Source: Pseudomonadota bacterium (GTDB lineage: Bacteria; Myxococcota_A; Polyangia; Polyangiales; Polyangiaceae). Taken from it: 64,000 nt of DNA. The notes beneath the pieces are model-generated. The model had not been told where the DNA came from. It made no database searches and worked only from the letters and a program-made list of their open reading frames with translations. The stretch covers positions 1 through 64,000 of the forward strand of contig JAEYWK010000135.1 in the NCBI GenBank assembly GCA_023431345.1. The letters run 5' to 3'. Of the stretch, positions 35,168-44,098 are shown piece after piece. Both the position numbers and the translations under genes were made by a program. Position 1 is the stretch's first letter. Each line of letters opens with the position of its first letter.

Positions 35168-35854
35168 GTGGCGCGCCCGCAGGTGACGCTGCATTTCGCG
35201 CAGTCGCTCGACGGCCGGCTCGGGCTCGGTCGTGACCGCCCGCGCGCGATCTTGAGCAGCGCTGAAGGTGTGGCGGATGCCCACCGCGCTCGCCACGCGC
35301 ACGACGCGGTTCTCATCGGCATCGAGACCGCGCTCCACGACGATCCGTGGCTCACCGCGCGCGGGGAAGGGGCGTCTCAACCGCTGCGCGTCGTGCTCGA
35401 TTCCGCGCTGCGCTTGCCTGATTCCGCGCGGCTGCTCGCCGCCACGCCGGGCGCTGGCAGCGTGCTGGTGTTCGCCACGCGCGAGCGGGCCAGCGAAGGG
35501 CGTCGCGCTCGGCTCGAGCAGGCCGGCGCCGAGGTGGAGCTGGCTCGCCCTGACTCGGGCGGGCGCGTGTCGCTCGCCGACATGTTGGTCACGCTCGGCG
35601 AGCGAGGTGTCAGGCGCCTGCTCGTCGAGGGCGGCGCCCAGGTGCTCAGCTCATTTTTGCGCGAGCGGCTCGCCGATCGCGCCCAAATCGAGCTCGTCCC
35701 CTATTTTCTCGGCGCCCCCGGGCCCAGCGTGCTCGGCGAGCTCGGCGTGGAAGGTCTGGATATGGCCCCGCGCCTCGAAGCGCCAACGCTCGAGCGGCTC
35801 GGCTCCAGCTTCTGCCTGAGCGGAGACATCGCCTACGCAGCGCGGTCCAGCTGA
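35168..35854 (+). CDS. RibD C-terminal/DHFR-like pyrimidine reductase
   Basis: The 228-residue protein is a RibD-C fold enzyme without the deaminase domain: VTLHFAQSLDGRLGLG at the N-terminus, GIETALHDDPWLTAR, and the cofactor loop RRLLVEGGAQVLSSFLRE. Relatives reduce a ribosylamino-pyrimidine phosphate in riboflavin-like pathways with NADPH. In this context a pterin or modified purine-derived ring is a plausible substrate. It starts with GTG at 35168. Its stop overlaps the next gene's ATG by one base, so it opens a tightly coupled four-gene operon with an MDR dehydrogenase, a PTPS homologue and a glycosyltransferase. Confidence 0.85.
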   Translation: MARPQVTLHFAQSLDGRLGLGRDRPRAILSSAEGVADAHRARHAHDAVLIGIETALHDDPWLTARGEGASQPLRVVLDSALRLPDSARLLAATPGAGSVLVFATRERASEGRRARLEQAGAEVELARPDSGGRVSLADMLVTLGERGVRRLLVEGGAQVLSSFLRERLADRAQIELVPYFLGAPGPSVLGELGVEGLDMAPRLEAPTLERLGSSFCLSGDIAYAARSS

Positions 35855-36828
35855 TGCCGCGGGAGCTTTGGTTCACGGCACCGCGTCGCGTCGAGCTGCG
35901 CGAGGCGACGCGCGGCGAGCTGAGCTCGGGGCAGCTTCGCTTGCGCGCGCTCGCTTCGGGCGTCAGTCAAGGCACCGAGCTCTTGCTGTATCGAGGCGAG
36001 GGCCCGACGCCGTTCGATCCGTCGCTCGACGCGCCCGCGACGCCGACCTTCCCGCGCCGTTACGGCTACGCCTGGGTCGGCGAGGTGACGGAGGCTCGCG
36101 CTCCCGGGGTGGCGCTCGGCGCGCGCTTCTTTGCCCTCTTGCCGCACGGTGACGAGCACTGCGTGCCGGCCTCGACGGCGCGCGCCTTGCCGGCGGGGGT
36201 GCCCGCCGAGAGGGCGGTCTTGGCCGCCAACTTGGAGACCGCGCTCAACGTGGTTTGGGATGCCGGCATCACGCTGGGCGATCACGTGCTCGTGCTCGGC
36301 GGCGGCGTGGTGGGGATCCTCGTCGGCCACCTCGCCAAGCGCGCCGGCGCGCGGCAGGTGAGCTTGAGCGAGCCGAGCGCGCTGCGGCGCGGCGCGGCGC
36401 TAGCGCTGGGTTTCGACGCCGCCTACGCGCCCGAGGCGCTGCCGGCCGACTGCGTCGACGTCGTCGTCGAAGCCAGCGGTGACCCCGCCTGCCTCGACGT
36501 GGCCATCGCCCACGCTCGCGACGAAGGCGCGATCGCGGTCGCGTCGTTCTATGGCATGCGCGCGGCGTCGCTCGCGCTGGGGTCCGATTTCCATCGCCGA
36601 CGGCTCACCCTGCGCTCGAGCCAGGTTTCCCGCATCTCGCCGGGGCGGAGCGCTCGTTGGTCGCTCGACCGGCGTTTCGAGGAGGTGGGGCAGCTGTTGA
36701 AAAATGTCGCCCTCGACGCTCTAATCGAGGAGCCGCTCGCGTTCAGCGAAGCGACGCAGCTCTACGCGCGGCTAGCGCGGGCGCCCGGCGAGTCCTTGCA
36801 ATCGGTTTTCCACTACCGCGTTCTCTAG
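35854..36828 (+). CDS. MDR-family (zinc-type) alcohol dehydrogenase homologue
   Basis: This 324-residue medium-chain dehydrogenase has the Rossmann motif VLVLGGGVVGILVGHLAKRA (about residues 145-164) and an N-terminal GroES-like part with GVSQGTELLLYRG. The sequence GVSxGTE replaces the GxCGTD that carries the catalytic zinc cysteine in classical enzymes, so zinc binding is doubtful. It should oxidise or reduce a small carbonyl/alcohol with NAD(P)H. It lies between the RibD-C reductase and the PTPS homologue, which suggests it acts on the same pterin-like intermediate or its side chain. Confidence 0.85.
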   Translation: MPRELWFTAPRRVELREATRGELSSGQLRLRALASGVSQGTELLLYRGEGPTPFDPSLDAPATPTFPRRYGYAWVGEVTEARAPGVALGARFFALLPHGDEHCVPASTARALPAGVPAERAVLAANLETALNVVWDAGITLGDHVLVLGGGVVGILVGHLAKRAGARQVSLSEPSALRRGAALALGFDAAYAPEALPADCVDVVVEASGDPACLDVAIAHARDEGAIAVASFYGMRAASLALGSDFHRRRLTLRSSQVSRISPGRSARWSLDRRFEEVGQLLKNVALDALIEEPLAFSEATQLYARLARAPGESLQSVFHYRVL

Positions 36829-36856
36829 ACGACCGGTGCTAGAACGGAGGCTAGCG

Positions 36857-37264
36857 ATGTTCAGCTTGGGTGTCTCCGACCACGTCATGATCGCGCACAG
36901 CTTCGCCGATCCGTTCTTTGGTCCCGCGCAGCGTTTGCACGGGGCAACGTACGCGGTGGAGGTCACGGTGCGCACGCCCGAGCTCGGGCCGCACCATGTG
37001 GTCATGGATATCGGCGCGCTTCGCCGCATTCTGCGCGAAGCGCTGGCGACGCTCGACTACACGAACCTCGATGAGCACCCTGCTTTTCCCGGTCGCACGT
37101 CGACGACGGAGCGCGTCGCGGAGCTGCTGGCGGGCTCGCTCGCCGAGCGCATCGCTGCGCTGCCGGCCGACGCCTCACCACCAGCGCCGGCGCGTCTCAC
37201 GGTGCTCTTGCGGGAGTCGCCGGTCGCGTGGGCCAGCTTCGAGCTCGAGCTGGGTCGATCATGA
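36857..37264 (+). CDS. degenerate 6-pyruvoyl-tetrahydropterin synthase/QueD-like protein
   Basis: The ATG at 36857 has GGAGG at good spacing; the GTG at 36836 does not. The 135-residue T-fold protein shows VMIAHSFADPFFGPAQRLHG, then ATYAVEV, VVMDIGALRRILREAL and LDYTNLDEHPAF, matching PTPS/QueD. Two key positions differ. The catalytic cysteine before the HGH motif is absent (PAQRLHG), and HGHNY is HGATY, so one of the three zinc histidines is missing. The acid-rich end (ESP) remains. It probably has altered chemistry or binds a pterin without the usual reaction. Its stop overlaps the glycosyltransferase ATG by four bases. Confidence 0.8.
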   Translation: MFSLGVSDHVMIAHSFADPFFGPAQRLHGATYAVEVTVRTPELGPHHVVMDIGALRRILREALATLDYTNLDEHPAFPGRTSTTERVAELLAGSLAERIAALPADASPPAPARLTVLLRESPVAWASFELELGRS

Positions 37265-38286
37265 CTCGTCCGCTACGTATCGCTTGGATTGTCTACGGCG
37301 CTCTCGAGCAGGTGAGCGGGGGGTATATTTACGATCGCTTGGTCGTCGAGCAGCTGCGCGGTCTCGGTGACGCCGTGACCGTGCTCTCGCTCGACCCCGC
37401 CGCGCCGGCCTCGGACGTGAACCTCGACGGCTTCGACGTGGTCGTCGCCGACGAGCTGTGCTTCCGCGATCTCCAGCGGATTTTTCGCGCCGGCGTCGCG
37501 CCGCGCCGGGTGCTCCTCGTGCACCACCTCTCGGCGTGGGAGCACCCTCCCGGCCCCGAGCGTGACGCCCTCCTGCAGCTCGAGCGTGCCGTGATCGCGC
37601 AGGCGGACGCGCTCGTGGCCACCAGCCACGTCACGGCCGACCGCTTGTTCGCCGAGCGACTAGCGCTGCGCGTCGCGGTCGCGGAGCCGGGCGCGGATCG
37701 CTTGCCGCGCCCCCTCACGGGCGGGCAGGAGCCGAGCTCCGCGCTGCTCCGCCTGCTCTTCGTGGGCAATATCTTGCCGCGCAAACGGGTGCTACCTCTG
37801 GTAGCCGCCTTGGCGGGGCTGCCGCACAACAACGTGGAGCTCGTCCTGGTCGGGGCCGAGCCCGACGCCGAGTACGCGGCGGAGGTGCGCCGGCTCGTCG
37901 ACGCCGCGGGGATCGCGCGGCGCGTGCGCTTCCTGGGGCCGCTCGCGGAAGACGGCGTGGCGGAGCAGCTGTCCTTGGCGGACGCGCTCGTGTTGCCCTC
38001 GGCGCTCGAGGGTTACGGCATGGTGCTGAGCGAGGCGCTGTGGGCGTCGGTGCCGGTGATCGCGGCGCGCGTCGGCGCCGCGGAGCAGCTGGTCGGGGCC
38101 ACCTCGGCGGGGCTGCTGTTCGACCCCGACGACGACGCGACGCTCGGCGCGACGCTCGGCGCCTTCGTGGGGGACGGCGAGCTCCGCGCGCGCTTGCGCC
38201 GCGCCGCCTGGCACGCCGAAGCCACGTTGCCGCGCTGGCGCGACACGGCGCTGGCTCTGCGCGCTACGCTCGTTGAATCGCGCTGA
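37261..38286 (+). CDS. GT4-family glycosyltransferase
   Basis: The 341-residue protein has a GT-B fold: IAWIVYGALEQVSGGYIYDR near the N-terminus and the GT4 donor-site signature ALEGYGMVLSEALWASVPVI, with the EX7E pair, near residue 245-265. It transfers a sugar from a nucleotide donor to an acceptor in the cytoplasm. It starts at the ATGA overlap with the PTPS homologue, which points to a pterin-like acceptor, as in known pterin glycosides. Its last 23 bases overlap convergently with the acyltransferase gene on the other strand. Confidence 0.87.
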   Translation: MTRPLRIAWIVYGALEQVSGGYIYDRLVVEQLRGLGDAVTVLSLDPAAPASDVNLDGFDVVVADELCFRDLQRIFRAGVAPRRVLLVHHLSAWEHPPGPERDALLQLERAVIAQADALVATSHVTADRLFAERLALRVAVAEPGADRLPRPLTGGQEPSSALLRLLFVGNILPRKRVLPLVAALAGLPHNNVELVLVGAEPDAEYAAEVRRLVDAAGIARRVRFLGPLAEDGVAEQLSLADALVLPSALEGYGMVLSEALWASVPVIAARVGAAEQLVGATSAGLLFDPDDDATLGATLGAFVGDGELRARLRRAAWHAEATLPRWRDTALALRATLVESR

Positions 38287-39127
38287 GCAGCGCTCCCCGC
38301 AGCCGCGCCTCGTGCTCGAAGACGGGGGCGACCGCGAGCTGGTCGCCGAGCTCGATGCGGTGAACGCGCGTCGTCACGTCCGCCAGCCGCACCACCATTT
38401 GCAGCAGCGGCGACAGCGTGGTGACGCCGCGTCGCTCTGCCCAGCGGTTGAGGCGGAGCCGCTTCGCCCGCGGCGAGTGAACGCCGCGTACGCCCGCCAC
38501 GAACACCTGACCTCGTGCGCGCCGCGTGGCGCGTACCAGAGCCGCGACGCCAGGCTGCCAGGTAGCGAGCAGCGCTGCGCCGCTGGGTGAGAAGTCGGCA
38601 TCGGGCTCGATCTGGCCCGCGGGGAAGTGCAACAGCGCCCCGCCGCGGCCCAGCCACGTGAGCGCGCGCTTGAGCGTCGCCGCGCGCGGAGCAGCGCCGT
38701 CGCCGACGAACAGGAGTTGCCGAGACAGTCGCGGCAGCGAGCGCAAGAAGCCGCGATCTGCAGCCAAGATGGCCAGGTCCTCGCGGCCGATCGCGCTCAT
38801 CAGCGCCAGCGCGTCGTAGGCTCCGGGGTGGTTCGCCAGCACCAGGCACGGGCCGGCTCCGACAGCCTCGCCGCTCGCGCGCGCGGTCACGCCGAAGCTC
38901 TGCAGGGCGCGCGCCGCCGCCGCCGCGAGCCCGACCTCGTCGATGCTCAGGTCCAGCTCCGCGAGGGTCGCGCCGAGTCTTCTCGAAAGGGCCGAGAGCG
39001 GCAGCGCGAGCCCTCGCCGGAGAAGCGGCGGCAGAGCGCCCGCGCCGAGGGCGCTCACCATCTCGTTCGCTGACAGGCGGGTCAGCTGCTGGGCGAGCGG
39101 TGCGTGCCGATTCGCGCGACCGTGCAT
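38264..39127 (-). CDS. PlsC-like phospholipid/glycerolipid acyltransferase
   Basis: The 287-residue protein has the acyltransferase block 1 motif as NHPGAYDAL (HX4D; about residues 105-113) and the glycerophosphate-binding block as LLHFPAGQIEPD. PlsC-type enzymes move an acyl group to lysophosphatidate or a related acceptor at the inner membrane. No strong transmembrane span is visible, so association may be peripheral. The acceptor is uncertain, because hemolysin-like/ornithine-lipid acyltransferases share these motifs. It follows the large hybrid kinase gene by 45 bases on the same strand. Confidence 0.8.
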   Translation of the reverse strand: MHGRANRHAPLAQQLTRLSANEMVSALGAGALPPLLRRGLALPLSALSRRLGATLAELDLSIDEVGLAAAAARALQSFGVTARASGEAVGAGPCLVLANHPGAYDALALMSAIGREDLAILAADRGFLRSLPRLSRQLLFVGDGAAPRAATLKRALTWLGRGGALLHFPAGQIEPDADFSPSGAALLATWQPGVAALVRATRRARGQVFVAGVRGVHSPRAKRLRLNRWAERRGVTTLSPLLQMVVRLADVTTRVHRIELGDQLAVAPVFEHEARLRGALLSAIQRA

Positions 39128-39172
39128 CTGCGCGTCAGTTTAGGACGACGAAGGTGGCCGCGCGCAAGCCTT

Positions 39173-42100
39173 TCAGTGAGCCGGCGTACCGGCGGTCTGC
39201 GCTTCGGCCGCGCTTGCTTGCGCGGCGAGGCGCTTTTCGTGGTGCGTGCGCAACAGGCCGAGCAGCGCCGTGAAGTCCACGGGTTTGACCAAGTGAGCGT
39301 CGAAGCCCGCGCGGTGGGCCGCGTCGCGGTCTTCGCGCTGCCCGTAGCCGGTGAGCGCGACCAAGAAGATCGCGTCGTTGCGCGGATCGCTACGCAGCTG
39401 CCGCGCGACCTCGAGCCCGTCGAGCTCGGGGAGGCCGATGTCGACCAGCGCCACGTCCGGCTGTTGCGCCGCGATCAGCTCCAGCCCCAGTGGCCCGGTG
39501 GCGGCGGTGTGGCATTCGAAGCCGGATAGCTCCAGCAGCTCGCACATCATCATGCGGCTGTCATCGTTGTCTTCGACGACGACGATCTCTAACTTGGGAT
39601 TTTCCTGGTTCTGCATGGATGTAGTCTCGGAGGGTGGCTTCGATTCTGGTTGTCGGAGTGAGCGGGGCAGGCGCACCGTGATTTCGGTGCCTTGGCCTTC
39701 GCCGTCGCTGTGAGCGGCAACGCTGCCGCCGTGACGTTCGACGAGACCGCGTACGAGGGTGAGGCCGACGCCGAGGCCCCCGTCGGAGCGGTCGAGCGTG
39801 CGGGGCGACTGAACGAAGAGATCGAAGACGTCGCCAAGCAGGTGGGGGGGGATTCCGACACCGTCGTCTTTGATGCGTAGCACGGCCTCGTCGCCTTCGC
39901 TTGAGGCAGAGAGCCACACGTGGCCGTTAGAAGGCGTGTACTTACTGGCGTTACTCAGCAGGTTTGCAAAAATCTGCTGCAAGCGGGCCGCGTCGGCCTC
40001 CACCAGCAGCGGCTCGCTGCCGAGATCGACGTTGAGCTCGATCTGCCGCAGCTCCAGTTGCTCGCGTGCCGCTTCGACGGCGTCGCGGATCACCGGGCGA
40101 ATGTCCAAGCAATGTTTGCGCAGCTCGATCTTGTCTTGGGTGACCCGGCTCACCTCCAGCAAGTCGTCGAGCAAGCGGGACATTTGCCGCGTTTGACGGC
40201 CCAAGACCTGGAACAGCCGCGCGCGTCGCGGCTCCGACAAATCCGCGCGCTTCAAGAGCTCGCTGGCGCCGGCCAAGGCTCCGAGCGGATTACGAAGCTC
40301 GTGGGACAACATGGCGAGAAACTGATCGCGTCGCGTGACCGCGTCCGAAATCTTCTCCTGGTTGCGTTTCTGCTCTGTGACGTCGCGGAAGATCCCGATG
40401 ATGCCGACGATTTTTCCCTCGGGATCGGCGAGGGGAAGGCGTGTCACCAAGTCCCAGGCGTCGCGACCGTCTGGGCCTTCGCGACGTTCGAGCTGATAGT
40501 GCTGCGCGGTACCGGTGCGCAGAACCTGCTCGTCTTGCTGGTGCACCGCCAGCGCTTGTTCGTAGCCCGGCAGCTCGAAGCCCGTCTTGCCCACGGCCTG
40601 GCGCGGATCGTCGATGCCGAGGCGAGACGCGAGCGCGTGGTTGGCGCGGATGAAGCGGCCGCGCGCGTCTTTGAAGTAGATCGCGTCGGGCACGCTGCTG
40701 AGCAAGCTGTTCAGCAGGTAGCGCTCGTGAAACAGCGCGTCTTCGGCGGCCTTGAGGCTCGTCACGTCGATCAGCGTGAGGACCACGCCGTCGACGGTGC
40801 CCCGCGCGCGATAGGGCAGGATGCGCACGAACAGGTGGCGTTGCGTCGCAGCGCGTAGCTCCTTCTCGATGGGCCGGCCGCTGTCGAGCACGGCTCGAAA
40901 ATCGCTCGCCAGCTCCGGGTACTCCATGCTGTGCGTCAAATTCTCGATCGGGCGACCGATGTCGTGCGGGAGCAAGCGGAAGACCTCGGCCGCGCGCGAC
41001 GTGAAGCTTCGAATGCGGAGCTGCCCGTCCAAGAACACCGTGCCGATGTCGGTGCTCGCGAGCAGGTTCTCCATGTCGTTCGCGAGCTGCGTCAGATCGC
41101 TGATCTTGCGCTGGTATTCCGCGTTGACCGAGTAGAGCTCCTCGTTGACGCTCTGCAGCTCCTCGTTCGTGCTCTGCAGCTCTTCGTTCGAGGCCAGCAG
41201 CTCCTCGTTGGCCGCTTGCAGCTCCTCGTTGCTCGACTCGATCTCTTCGGTCGCGCTTTGGAGGTTCTCCTTCGTGAACTTGAGCTCGGCCTCGAGCGCC
41301 GTCATGCGTTCGCGCCCCAGCTCGGCGACGTCGACGTCGAGCGGCTCGGGCGACCCGCTCGCGAGATCGCGATCGGCCGTGAACGACACGAGCAGGTGGG
41401 GCGTGCTCTGCGCTTTGCCTTTGAGGCTGCGCACCGTCACCGTGTAGCGCCCGCTCGCGTCGCCATCGAGAACCCTCACGCCGCGGAACGTGAGCGGTGT
41501 TTGCGACTTCAGCGCGCGCTTGAGGCCGCCCGCGAGCACCGTCTTCAGCTCGCCATCGACGAGATCGACCACGTCGAGCCCCTGACGCCCGTCGCCCAAG
41601 TGCAGGAATTGGCTGGCGCCTCCGAAGGCGTGCACCACCTCCCCGACGTCGTTGACGAGCAGGCTCGGCCCCACCATTTCGTCCAGCAAGGCGTCGTACA
41701 CGCCCAGCAGCTGCGGAATCGAGGTGCGACTGGCGGCGCGCGCCACGCGCGGGCGCGCCTCCGCGCGCAGCCTGTGGGGCGACTGCGGCCGGGGGCCGGC
41801 GTCGACTCGCCCTTCGCTGGTCTTGCGGTAAATCCGCCAGTGCTTGTCGATGGCTTCGAAGTCTTGCGTCAGCGCGCCGGGGCTTTCGCTCGGACCGAGG
41901 AACAGCACGCCGCCCACGCCCAGCGCGAAGTGGAACAGGCTGAGGACCTTCTGCTGCGCCGGGGGCTGCAGGTAGATCAGCATGTTGCGGCAGCTGATGA
42001 AATGCATGCGCGTGAAGGGCGCGTCTTTGATCACGTTGTGCGCCGCGAACACCACCATCTGCCGGAGCTCCGGCGATACCTGGTAACTCGCGCCGCGGCG

Positions 42101-43258
42101 GGTGAAGTGCCGCTCGAGCCGCTCGGGGGAAACGCCAGCGACCGCTTGCTCGTCATACAGCGCGCGCGTGGCGATCTCGAGCGAGCCGCGGTGCACGTCG
42201 GTAGCGAAGATCTTCACCGGACGTTCGCCGAGGCGCTGCGCCAGCTCGAACAGCAAGATCGCGAGCGAATACACCTCTTCCCCCGTCGCGCAGCCGGCGA
42301 CCCACAGCCGCAGCGGCGCCCCCGGCGGTAAGCTCTGCCACAGCTCCGGCAAGACTTGCTGCTCCAGCTCTTGAAACGCTTCTTCGTCGCGGAAGAAGCG
42401 CGTCACGCCGATCAGAAGATCGCGGTAGAGGACGTCCAGCTCTTCACGCTGGTCACGCAGCCGTTTGACGTAGGCGTCGAGGTCTCCGGAGCGGGAGAGC
42501 TGAAGGCGACGCTCGATGCGCCGGGTGACGGTGCTCGGCTTGTAGTGCGTGAAATCGATGCCGAATTCACTCTCGAGGATGCGGTAAACCGCCGCCATGC
42601 CTTGGTTGCTACGCGGCGCGACGTCGGACCGGCTCTGCGGGAGGCGCCGCGCGTGCTGCACCAGGAACGCGGGCATCTCGTGCGGCGGCATCACCGCGTC
42701 GGCCACGCCGGCGTCACGGGCGGTGCGCGGCATACCGTCGAACTGCGCGCTCTCTCCGTCTTGGACGAGCACCAAGCCGCCCGCGTCGTGCACGTCGCAG
42801 ATGCCGCGCGAGCCGTCGCTGCCGCCGCCCGAGAGCACGACGGCCACCGCCCGCGCCTCGCAGTCTTGCGCGAGCGACCGAAAGAAGACGTCGATTGGCA
42901 GCGAGAGCTCTTGGTCGCGCGCACGATCACTCAGGAGTAGTCGTCCCTGCGCGATGAGCATCTCCTTCTTCGCCGGAATCAGGTAGACGCGGTTGGGCTC
43001 TACCCGCATGCCGTGCTCGACGAGGTGCACCGGCAGCTTCGTGCGGCGCGCGAGGATCTCGTCCATCAGGCTTCGAAAGTCCGGCGACAGGTGCTGAACG
43101 ACGACGAAGCCCATACCCGAGTCGAGTGGTACGTGCTCGAAGAACGACTCGAGAGCCTCCAGGCCTCCGGCCGATGCACCGATGCCCACGATGTGCGTCG
43201 GCGCGTGCTCCGCGACGGGGTTGGCGCGCGAATCGACGACGCTGTCCACTTCGCTCAT
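39173..43258 (-). CDS. CheB-CheR-PAS-histidine kinase-receiver fusion
   Basis: From the ATG at 43258 (GAGG upstream) the protein has 1361 residues. Domain order: a CheB methylesterase-like domain (about 20-205; catalytic S in GIGASAGGLEAL, H in VVQHLSPDF, D in SGGGSDGSRG), a CheR methyltransferase-like domain (about 225-490; GCATGEEVYSLAI), a PAS-like region, then a coiled coil of Gln/Glu/Asn/Leu heptads (about 655-735). Two PAS-type domains, a HisKA (MLSHELRNPLGAL, near 982), a HATPase and a C-terminal receiver (VDIGLPELDG, near 1250) follow. It joins chemotaxis-type modification domains to a kinase and receiver in one chain, probably cytoplasmic. The output is unknown. Confidence 0.93.
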   Translation of the reverse strand: MSEVDSVVDSRANPVAEHAPTHIVGIGASAGGLEALESFFEHVPLDSGMGFVVVQHLSPDFRSLMDEILARRTKLPVHLVEHGMRVEPNRVYLIPAKKEMLIAQGRLLLSDRARDQELSLPIDVFFRSLAQDCEARAVAVVLSGGGSDGSRGICDVHDAGGLVLVQDGESAQFDGMPRTARDAGVADAVMPPHEMPAFLVQHARRLPQSRSDVAPRSNQGMAAVYRILESEFGIDFTHYKPSTVTRRIERRLQLSRSGDLDAYVKRLRDQREELDVLYRDLLIGVTRFFRDEEAFQELEQQVLPELWQSLPPGAPLRLWVAGCATGEEVYSLAILLFELAQRLGERPVKIFATDVHRGSLEIATRALYDEQAVAGVSPERLERHFTRRGASYQVSPELRQMVVFAAHNVIKDAPFTRMHFISCRNMLIYLQPPAQQKVLSLFHFALGVGGVLFLGPSESPGALTQDFEAIDKHWRIYRKTSEGRVDAGPRPQSPHRLRAEARPRVARAASRTSIPQLLGVYDALLDEMVGPSLLVNDVGEVVHAFGGASQFLHLGDGRQGLDVVDLVDGELKTVLAGGLKRALKSQTPLTFRGVRVLDGDASGRYTVTVRSLKGKAQSTPHLLVSFTADRDLASGSPEPLDVDVAELGRERMTALEAELKFTKENLQSATEEIESSNEELQAANEELLASNEELQSTNEELQSVNEELYSVNAEYQRKISDLTQLANDMENLLASTDIGTVFLDGQLRIRSFTSRAAEVFRLLPHDIGRPIENLTHSMEYPELASDFRAVLDSGRPIEKELRAATQRHLFVRILPYRARGTVDGVVLTLIDVTSLKAAEDALFHERYLLNSLLSSVPDAIYFKDARGRFIRANHALASRLGIDDPRQAVGKTGFELPGYEQALAVHQQDEQVLRTGTAQHYQLERREGPDGRDAWDLVTRLPLADPEGKIVGIIGIFRDVTEQKRNQEKISDAVTRRDQFLAMLSHELRNPLGALAGASELLKRADLSEPRRARLFQVLGRQTRQMSRLLDDLLEVSRVTQDKIELRKHCLDIRPVIRDAVEAAREQLELRQIELNVDLGSEPLLVEADAARLQQIFANLLSNASKYTPSNGHVWLSASSEGDEAVLRIKDDGVGIPPHLLGDVFDLFVQSPRTLDRSDGGLGVGLTLVRGLVERHGGSVAAHSDGEGQGTEITVRLPRSLRQPESKPPSETTSMQNQENPKLEIVVVEDNDDSRMMMCELLELSGFECHTAATGPLGLELIAAQQPDVALVDIGLPELDGLEVARQLRSDPRNDAIFLVALTGYGQREDRDAAHRAGFDAHLVKPVDFTALLGLLRTHHEKRLAAQASAAEAQTAGTPAH

Positions 43259-43472
43259 GACTGCCTCGCCACAAGGCAGCAAACGTGCCAATTCCGCGCT
43301 CAGCGAATTTGATGCCTGGTCCAGAGTCCGAATTGTTCGGCGCTGTGGCGCCACGCCACGAGGCAGTGGGGCGTGAGACAGAAAACAACGATTTGTCGAA
43401 GGTCTGCTCCCTACCAGATTGATTTGGCGTCCGAAGGTCCGTAGCCGCGTCCGACGCTTTAGGCTGTTGTCT

Positions 43473-44015
43473 ATGTCTGGCCCGTCGTCCTTTCGGGTTC
43501 GCGCCGCGCACGGCGGCGACCTACCCAAGCTCCCTCCCATCGAAGAGCGTGCCGCGCAGCGCTTCCTGGATTCTCGACACCCCCAGCTCGCCACCTTTCC
43601 GTTGTTCGATCCGCACCAGCTGGCAGCCCTCGTCGACGCTGGCAATGTCTGGGTGGCGACAGACTCGAGCGACGAGCCAATCGGGTTCGCCATCCTGGGC
43701 CGCATCGGCAGCGAAGCTTACCTGCACGAGATCGACGTCGAGCCGAGCTGGTCCGGTCGAGGTGTCGGCCGTGCCCTGCTCCGGCGCGTGGCGGAGCAGG
43801 CGAGGGCTCGAGGTCATGCCACGCTGGTGCTCTCGACCTGCACCGACGTCCCTTGGAATGCGCCCTTCTACGAGCGGGTGGGCTTCGTGATCGTTCCGCG
43901 CTCACGCTACGGCGCCGAGCTGTCGGCGCTGAGCGAGCGTGAGCGCATGGCGGGCCTGCCGATGGAGAGCCGCGTCATCATGCGGGCATTGCTGGATGGC
44001 CCCTCGCTAGCGTAA
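43473..44015 (+). CDS. GNAT-family N-acetyltransferase
   Basis: From the ATG at 43473 the protein has 180 residues. The GNAT acetyl-CoA site is clear: YLHEIDVEPSWSGRGVGRAL (then LRRVAEQARARGH), with the Q/RxxGxG loop, followed by LVLSTCTDVPWNAPFYERVG and FVIVPRS. It transfers an acyl group from acetyl-CoA to an unknown amine. The N-terminal 18 codons of the longer open frame are not convincing. It is divergent from the large hybrid kinase and about 80 bases upstream of the reductase gene. Confidence 0.87.
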   Translation: MSGPSSFRVRAAHGGDLPKLPPIEERAAQRFLDSRHPQLATFPLFDPHQLAALVDAGNVWVATDSSDEPIGFAILGRIGSEAYLHEIDVEPSWSGRGVGRALLRRVAEQARARGHATLVLSTCTDVPWNAPFYERVGFVIVPRSRYGAELSALSERERMAGLPMESRVIMRALLDGPSLA

Positions 44016-44098
44016 GCGGTGCTGGCCGTCGCCACGCCGGCGCCAGTTGGGTTAGGCTGCGCGGTTCAGTCCCTAGATCGAACGAGGAGCGAGAGCGG

